Assembly: GCA_016841605.1 (NCBI GenBank)
Contig: JAENYV010000008.1
Coordinates: 38,138 to 102,137 of the forward strand
Direction of reading: 5' to 3'
DNA length: 64,000 nucleotides
Source of the DNA: Dethiobacter alkaliphilus
GTDB taxonomy: Bacteria; Bacillota; Dethiobacteria; DTU022; UBA8154
In this document: in pieces, positions 59,504 to 64,000 of the stretch
Layout: every line of letters begins with the position of its first letter
How positions within the stretch are numbered: position 1 is the stretch's first letter
Notes under the pieces: model-generated
Database searches by the model: none
What the model was told of the DNA's origin: nothing
Seen by the model: only the letters and a program-made list of their open reading frames with translations
Program-made: the position numbers and the translations under genes

Positions 59504-61483
59504 ATGGCTGGACTTAAAGAAGACAAAAAATTAAAAAAATTAACAGTTTATTTTACTTATGATGAAGAGACAAAATTAAGCCAATTGGCCGATACTCTGA
59601 AACTAAGTAAAACAAATGTAATTAGAGAGGCATTTACCCAATGGCTGGAGACCAATGATAAACAGTATAATAAGTTATTTAATTTTGACGAGGAAGACCT
59701 TATGCAAATCGGTAATGATATTTTCAGATTTAAAAAAGTTATCAGGTTAATAGTGGACAGGATAAGTAAAATATTAGATGCGGAAATGGCTGGAGTGATG
59801 CTTTATGATGAAAAAACGAACGAGTTGGTTTTACAAAAGCCTGCTTTCGGGTTGGAAAATGAAGAAGATATAAACGCTTATCGTGTACCAATAAACAGTA
59901 AGGGTAATGCGGTAAATGTTTTTTTGACCGGAGTTCCTTCCATTTCCAATGATACTCCTTCGGATCCAAGATTTTTAAAGCAATTTGTGCTGAAATATGG
60001 TGCCTATAATACAATATCTGTTCCTTTGGAGGTGAATTCAAGACGCATAGGAGTAATTCACGTCGATAATAAAAAAAACGGCTCCTTCACACAAAAAGAT
60101 GTTGAATTGCTGATGTTATTATCTTCACATATGGCAATTCTTTTAGAAAATGCAGCTTATTTCGAGAAAGAAAAAAAGCAAAGCCAACAATTAAAAATAA
60201 TTAATCTGGATCTGGATAACCAACAAAAAGAATTAAGGAGATTAATGGATATACATGGGAAACTGATTAGAAAAGTGCTTTATGGGGAAGGTTTATCAGC
60301 AATAACGATGACTTTAGCTGAACTGTTAAATTGTACAGTAATTGTTGAGGACAAACATTTTAACATAGTATGTCAGGCTCTACCTGAACGAGACGATGAT
60401 GTTCTTCAACCTGAGGAATTACTAAAAGAAGTTAAAAATTTAACTCCAATTAGTAATAAATGCAGAGAAGCGACTTTAAAGAAAAAAATTGTTTGTATCG
60501 CTCCTTTACCGGAAAAAGGCATAAATTATTTTCGTATCCTAGTTCCCTTAACAAATAAGAGCGGTATTCTTGGATACCTTTCCGTTTTATTTAGAAACAA
60601 AACTTATGATGAATTCGATATGATAGCAATAGAACAAGCAGCTTTGGTAGCTTCCCTTGAGCTTGTTAAAGAGAAGAATGCTTATGAAATTGAATCAAGG
60701 ATAAAAGGTGAATTCCTGGATTTGTTATTGCAGGGAGATTTTAAAAACGAAAAAGTTATATTTGAGCGAGCGAAATTTCTAAATTATGATATTTTCGGTT
60801 CCCAATTAGTAGCAGTCATAAGAATACAAAAGGCTCCTTCTTCTAAAAAAGATATATCTTCGTTTTTACTTGAGGCAATAAATTATATTGTTTTTCTTGT
60901 TAAGCGGTGTTTGCCTCAAAGTATTTTACTAACAATGGGAAATGAAGTAATTATTTTAAGTTCCGGGGATGAAATAAAAAATTTAATGGATAAATTAAGA
61001 CTTATTTGTATAGAGATTGAACAGAAATATGCTTCTTCGCAGGTTTGTATCGGTATAGGTCAGGAGTCTAATGAGATTTTAAAAATAAAAGAAAGCTTTC
61101 AGCAAGCAAAGAAAGTTTTGGATGTACTTACTGTTTTTAATTTAACTGATAAAGTAGTTACTTACAATGACCTTGGTATTTATAGTTTACTTTTTCATGT
61201 AGATGACAAGCAGATTTTACAAAGCTTTGTTAATGAGAAATTAGGGGCATTAATTAAATATGATAATAAAAAAGGTTCTCTTCTGTTAACCCTGGAAGTA
61301 TTGCTGCAAAAAAAATGTATTTTAAAAAAAGCTGCCGAAGAATTATTTATTCATATTAAAACAATAGAGTATAGAGTGCGAAAGATCGAGGAGATACTCA
61401 ACGTAACATTGTCCGATGCCGAAGTTTGCTTTGAATTAAACATGGCCATTAAGATAAATCATTTATTATCTTTCAAGTACTGA
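59504..61483 (+). CDS. RHH-GAF-PucR transcriptional regulator
   Basis: A 659-aa regulator. Residues 1-55 look like a ribbon-helix-helix (LKKLTVYFTYDEETKLSQLA, KTNVIREAFTQWLE). A GAF domain spans about 75-220, a second sensory region about 250-390, and the C-terminal half has the PucR layout ending in the HTH_30 motif (LLTLEVLLQKKCILKKAAEE, LFIHIKTIEYRVRKIEEIL). PucR-type proteins often govern catabolism of purines or aromatic acids, fitting the PaaK-like gene and TRAP receptor downstream. The N-terminal RHH in addition to the PucR HTH is unusual. Confidence 0.8.
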   Translation: MAGLKEDKKLKKLTVYFTYDEETKLSQLADTLKLSKTNVIREAFTQWLETNDKQYNKLFNFDEEDLMQIGNDIFRFKKVIRLIVDRISKILDAEMAGVMLYDEKTNELVLQKPAFGLENEEDINAYRVPINSKGNAVNVFLTGVPSISNDTPSDPRFLKQFVLKYGAYNTISVPLEVNSRRIGVIHVDNKKNGSFTQKDVELLMLLSSHMAILLENAAYFEKEKKQSQQLKIINLDLDNQQKELRRLMDIHGKLIRKVLYGEGLSAITMTLAELLNCTVIVEDKHFNIVCQALPERDDDVLQPEELLKEVKNLTPISNKCREATLKKKIVCIAPLPEKGINYFRILVPLTNKSGILGYLSVLFRNKTYDEFDMIAIEQAALVASLELVKEKNAYEIESRIKGEFLDLLLQGDFKNEKVIFERAKFLNYDIFGSQLVAVIRIQKAPSSKKDISSFLLEAINYIVFLVKRCLPQSILLTMGNEVIILSSGDEIKNLMDKLRLICIEIEQKYASSQVCIGIGQESNEILKIKESFQQAKKVLDVLTVFNLTDKVVTYNDLGIYSLLFHVDDKQILQSFVNEKLGALIKYDNKKGSLLLTLEVLLQKKCILKKAAEELFIHIKTIEYRVRKIEEILNVTLSDAEVCFELNMAIKINHLLSFKY

Positions 61484-61841
61484 GAACCGAACATAAAAAT
61501 AAGTAAGCTTTGGAAGTATAAATATGTAACTTTTATCTTTGCTGGTGCACCGTTTTTAATCTCGAAACAAACCATCCGAGAAGTATTGCAATATAAATAC
61601 TTTAATACAATAATCGCAAGGAAACTCGCCTTTCACCCAATTTGAGTAAACTCAGTAAACTTCCAGGACTTTGTAAAAAATATATATAATTTAAAAAATA
61701 TTTAAAAAACATTAAATATATACTTATAAGATAAAAAAGATTCATTTAATTTATCCTTTACGGATATTTTATTAAATACTTTTTTATTGTAAAATTTAAA
61801 ATAGGTTAACAAATAAACTTTAAAGGAGAGGTAAGCGGATA
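61484..61841. other. AT-rich regulatory gap before the paaK-like gene
   Basis: I see no gene in 358 bp. The sequence is strongly A+T-rich with many partial TATAAT-like boxes; no clear hairpin terminator is seen. It likely holds the promoter of the downstream operon. Confidence 0.4.
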
Positions 61842-63170
61842 ATGTACTGGAACAAGGAATTTGAAACAATGCCGTGGCCAGAGGTACAAAAGTACTGGTT
61901 GAGCAAGCTACCTGCTTTTATTGATTATCTTAAGCATAATTCAGGTTATTACCAGAAGCGTCTGCAATCGGCAGAAAGTGTGAAGATAAGTTCAATAGAA
62001 AATATGAAACAATTTCCCTTTTTAACTAAAAGTGAACTTCGTGAAGCGCAGTTGAACAGTTCTAGAGAGTTTCCGTTGGGAGAAATACAGACAGCTAAAA
62101 CCGAGGATATTGTACAAGTTATCTCCTCCTCGGGAACCTCCGGTCGGCCGGTGTACTACGGGGTAACTTCAAAAGACGTCGAAATTTGGAAAGATGCTAT
62201 TGCCACTTTATACTATACTGCGGGAATTAGAAAGAATGATATCGTTGCCCACACCACTGGCGTACCTTTGTTTGCCGGTGGTGAACCTTACTTTGAAGGG
62301 ATCCGAAATATTGGAGCTATGACAGTTTGGCCCGGCAATTTGTCTACTTCCAGAATGCTGGAAACAATCAGGAATCTTAACTGTACAGTTATTCAGGCCA
62401 CCGCATCTTTTAATCTCTACTTGGCAGAACATTGTCCGGAAGCATTAGGTATTGATCCCAAAGAATTGGGGATAACCAAAATATTAGGAGGTGGTGAGCC
62501 CGGCTTAGGAGAGGAAGCGATCAGGCAAAAATTAAAAGATGCCTGGAATGCGGAAACGGTACGTGAAATTATGGGGTTGGCGGATGTAATGCCCGGCATG
62601 TGGGCAGAATGTGAAGATGAATCCGGTATGCATTTCAATGCACAAAAGTATGTCATGGTTGAACTGTTGGATAAGGAAACAGGGGAGTGCTTGCCATGGG
62701 AAACCGGAGTTGTAGGAGAGTTGGTTTACACCAACTTTAGTAGGTCGGCTACGCCGGTATTAAGGTACCGTTCAGCTGATCTTGTCCGTGTAGAGGGCAC
62801 ATCATGTTCATGCGGCAGAAAATCACCCAAGATTCGCTGTATTGGCAGAGTAGACGATCTGCTTATTTTTAAGGCTATGAATGTTTATCCATCTGCAATA
62901 CGCGATGTAGTTCTCAAACATTTTGAACAGTTTCTCACTGGTCAAATGCAGGTAGTAAAGGATTCTGCAGAACAAGTTCGCTTTGACTCGGCAATACCTG
63001 TAGACATAGAGGTTAATCCAGCCGAATATGATCTTGCCGATTTAAAAAAGAAAATTGAAAAAGTAGTAAGAGATACATTAAATATTCGTATTAAAGCAGA
63101 ACTTGTTCCAGCTAATACTATTCAGAGAACACAATATAAATCACCTTTGATTCGCATACGTGAGCAGTAA
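61842..63170 (+). CDS. Phenylacetate-CoA ligase family (PaaK-like) adenylate-forming enzyme
   Basis: A 442-aa acyl-CoA synthetase. P-loop SSSGTSGRPVYYGVT, an A3/A4-like ATASFNLYLAEHCP region, LGGGEPGLGEEAIRQKL, and C-terminal LRYRSADLVRVE and CGRKSPKIRCIGRVDDLL are all typical. It activates an aryl or organic acid with ATP and CoA. No paaABC ring-oxygenation genes are seen, as expected in an anaerobe. The TRAP receptor 200 bp downstream may import its substrate. Confidence 0.88.
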   Translation: MYWNKEFETMPWPEVQKYWLSKLPAFIDYLKHNSGYYQKRLQSAESVKISSIENMKQFPFLTKSELREAQLNSSREFPLGEIQTAKTEDIVQVISSSGTSGRPVYYGVTSKDVEIWKDAIATLYYTAGIRKNDIVAHTTGVPLFAGGEPYFEGIRNIGAMTVWPGNLSTSRMLETIRNLNCTVIQATASFNLYLAEHCPEALGIDPKELGITKILGGGEPGLGEEAIRQKLKDAWNAETVREIMGLADVMPGMWAECEDESGMHFNAQKYVMVELLDKETGECLPWETGVVGELVYTNFSRSATPVLRYRSADLVRVEGTSCSCGRKSPKIRCIGRVDDLLIFKAMNVYPSAIRDVVLKHFEQFLTGQMQVVKDSAEQVRFDSAIPVDIEVNPAEYDLADLKKKIEKVVRDTLNIRIKAELVPANTIQRTQYKSPLIRIREQ

Positions 63171-63241
63171 GAAAGCGGGGAGGATAGAAAGAAAGCGTAA
63201 CAAATAAATTTTAAATGTTCCAAAGAATCCATAAATACCAG

Positions 63242-63287
63242 GTTGTGGTTATGTAGACACGATTTGTTTTGTTTACATAACCACAAC
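63242..63287 (+). promoter_or_regulatory. Long hairpin between paaK-like gene and TRAP receptor
   Basis: GTTGTGGTTATGTA (63242-63255) and TACATAACCACAAC (63274-63287) pair perfectly, extended by four more pairs including one G-U, around a 10-nt loop. No long T-run follows, so it may be an attenuator or mRNA stabiliser. Confidence 0.6.
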
Positions 63288-63370
63288 TTTACAAAAAGGA
63301 GTAATAAAAATAGTAAATGAAAGAATGAGAGCGCCTTTAATTTTAACTATCTTAGACAAGGAGAAAAATT

Positions 63371-64000
63371 ATGAGAAAACATAAAAATATTTTAGCCGTT
63401 GGCTTACTGGTAGTTTTGATAGCTATTTTACTGACAGGATGTGGAAATGGCACTCCTGCGGGGGAAGAGGCGAAAGATAAGGATGTCAAGGTTATAACTC
63501 TTGTAGGTGCTGATATGACTCCGGCAAGTTCTTCTACAGCTCAAATTTTCGAATGGTGGGGCTCAGAGATCGAAAAAAGGACTAATGGACAGGTAAAGTT
63601 CAATTATTTCTGGTCCGGCAGCTTAATAGGAGCTTATGAACAACTTGAGGCTGTTAAAAAAGGAAATATTGATTTTACTCCTTATTATTCCGGTTATCAT
63701 CCTGACATAGCTCCACTTCCGTTAATTGCATTAATGCCTATGATGAATATTGGTCCTTTAGAGCAGTCATTATATGCGGCCGATGAACTTTATCGGACAC
63801 ACCCCGCCCTGGAAGCGGAATTTAAAGGAAATAATGTGAAATATCTATACCCTGTTTTTGTCCCTGATGCTTATGTCTGGTCAACAAAGAAACCGATAAA
63901 CACGAAAGAAGACTTAAAAGGTTTAAATTTTAGGGCTTTTGGCCCATGGCTGACTTTTTTTAACGAACTAGGAGCCAGTCCTGTCAGCCTGCCTGTTCCT
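63371..64000 (+). CDS. TRAP transporter substrate-binding lipoprotein (DctP-like), 3' cut by window
   Basis: 210 codons are present and the frame is open to the window end. The signal ends in a lipobox (LLTGCG), so the protein is a membrane-tethered lipoprotein. Residues after 40 show the DctP pattern (FEWWGSEIEKRTNGQVKFNY, EQLEAVKKGNIDFTPYYSGY, VWSTKKPINTKEDLKGLNFR). It would deliver an organic acid to TRAP membrane subunits expected downstream. Confidence 0.88.
   Translation, partial: MRKHKNILAVGLLVVLIAILLTGCGNGTPAGEEAKDKDVKVITLVGADMTPASSSTAQIFEWWGSEIEKRTNGQVKFNYFWSGSLIGAYEQLEAVKKGNIDFTPYYSGYHPDIAPLPLIALMPMMNIGPLEQSLYAADELYRTHPALEAEFKGNNVKYLYPVFVPDAYVWSTKKPINTKEDLKGLNFRAFGPWLTFFNELGASPVSLPVP

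Overview
The window looks like chromosome from an anaerobic, spore-forming Firmicute of the class Clostridia. The pointers are a CotF-like coat protein, a small manganese catalase, an isolated rubrerythrin plus superoxide reductase pair, several proteins with copper amine oxidase N-terminal (CuAO_N) repeats, AGGAGG-type ribosome sites and frequent TTG/GTG starts. I cannot name the species from sequence alone. Carbon use at the right edge (a phenylacetate-CoA ligase family enzyme, a PucR-type regulator, a TRAP solute receptor) suggests growth on organic or aromatic acids.

Layout. 1-2.2 kb: end of a dockerin-bearing surface protein, then a membrane protein with two identical cohesin-like domains and a CFI-box C-terminus. 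2.2-14.3 kb: CapA-like protein, MFS carrier, CHASE2-adenylate cyclase, rubrerythrin and desulfoferrodoxin, the lipid II flippase Amj, and a three-gene ABC export operon with a large CARDB-type exported protein. 14.4-25.3 kb: membrane-anchored FAD oxidoreductase, amphi-Trp protein, S41 protease, two CuAO_N proteins (one with a cohesin-like domain, one with a CAP domain), an LCP ligase and a TagA-type glycosyltransferase, then metabolic genes (isopropylmalate/isocitrate dehydrogenase family, isochorismatase-like, pyrE). 25.4-34.2 kb: HU, fabI, Mn catalase, cold-shock protein, CotF, Se/S-carrier-like protein, EAL-HDOD protein, a Phd-Uma2 fusion under a palindromic operator, and a secreted beta-propeller protein.

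34.43-55.75 kb is an integrative mobilizable element inserted in the 3' end of a tRNA-Thr(CGT) gene. A 53-bp perfect direct repeat bounds it; the intact tRNA lies on the right and the displaced 3' fragment on the left. It carries a tyrosine integrase whose last codons run into the tRNA, small HTH genes, a replication-initiator-like protein, MobC, a MOBP-type relaxase with a second gene overprinted in another frame, a hicAB pair, a SprT-like protein, two secreted cargo proteins and no type IV secretion genes. Several parts are decaying: two HTH regulators each have one in-frame stop, a group II intron is truncated, and an internal recombinase lacks key catalytic residues.

The most interesting item lies in that element at 37.7-43.4 kb: a tightly packed three-gene cassette. 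It consists of an amino-DNA-methyltransferase, an 844-aa protein with an N-terminal Hsp90/MORC-like GHKL ATPase and a complete C-terminal histidine-kinase core, and a 575-aa protein whose first part is a response-regulator receiver split by a long insertion. Upstream, overlapping the methyltransferase start, is a broken restriction-modification controller gene. I read it as a candidate defence system in which a two-component-type relay is joined to DNA modification. The relay and effector roles are inference.

After the tRNA, chromosomal genes resume: UPF0173 hydrolase, beta-CASP metallo-beta-lactamase protein, fabZ, an RHH-GAF-PucR regulator, a PaaK-like ligase and the start of a TRAP receptor cut by the window end.
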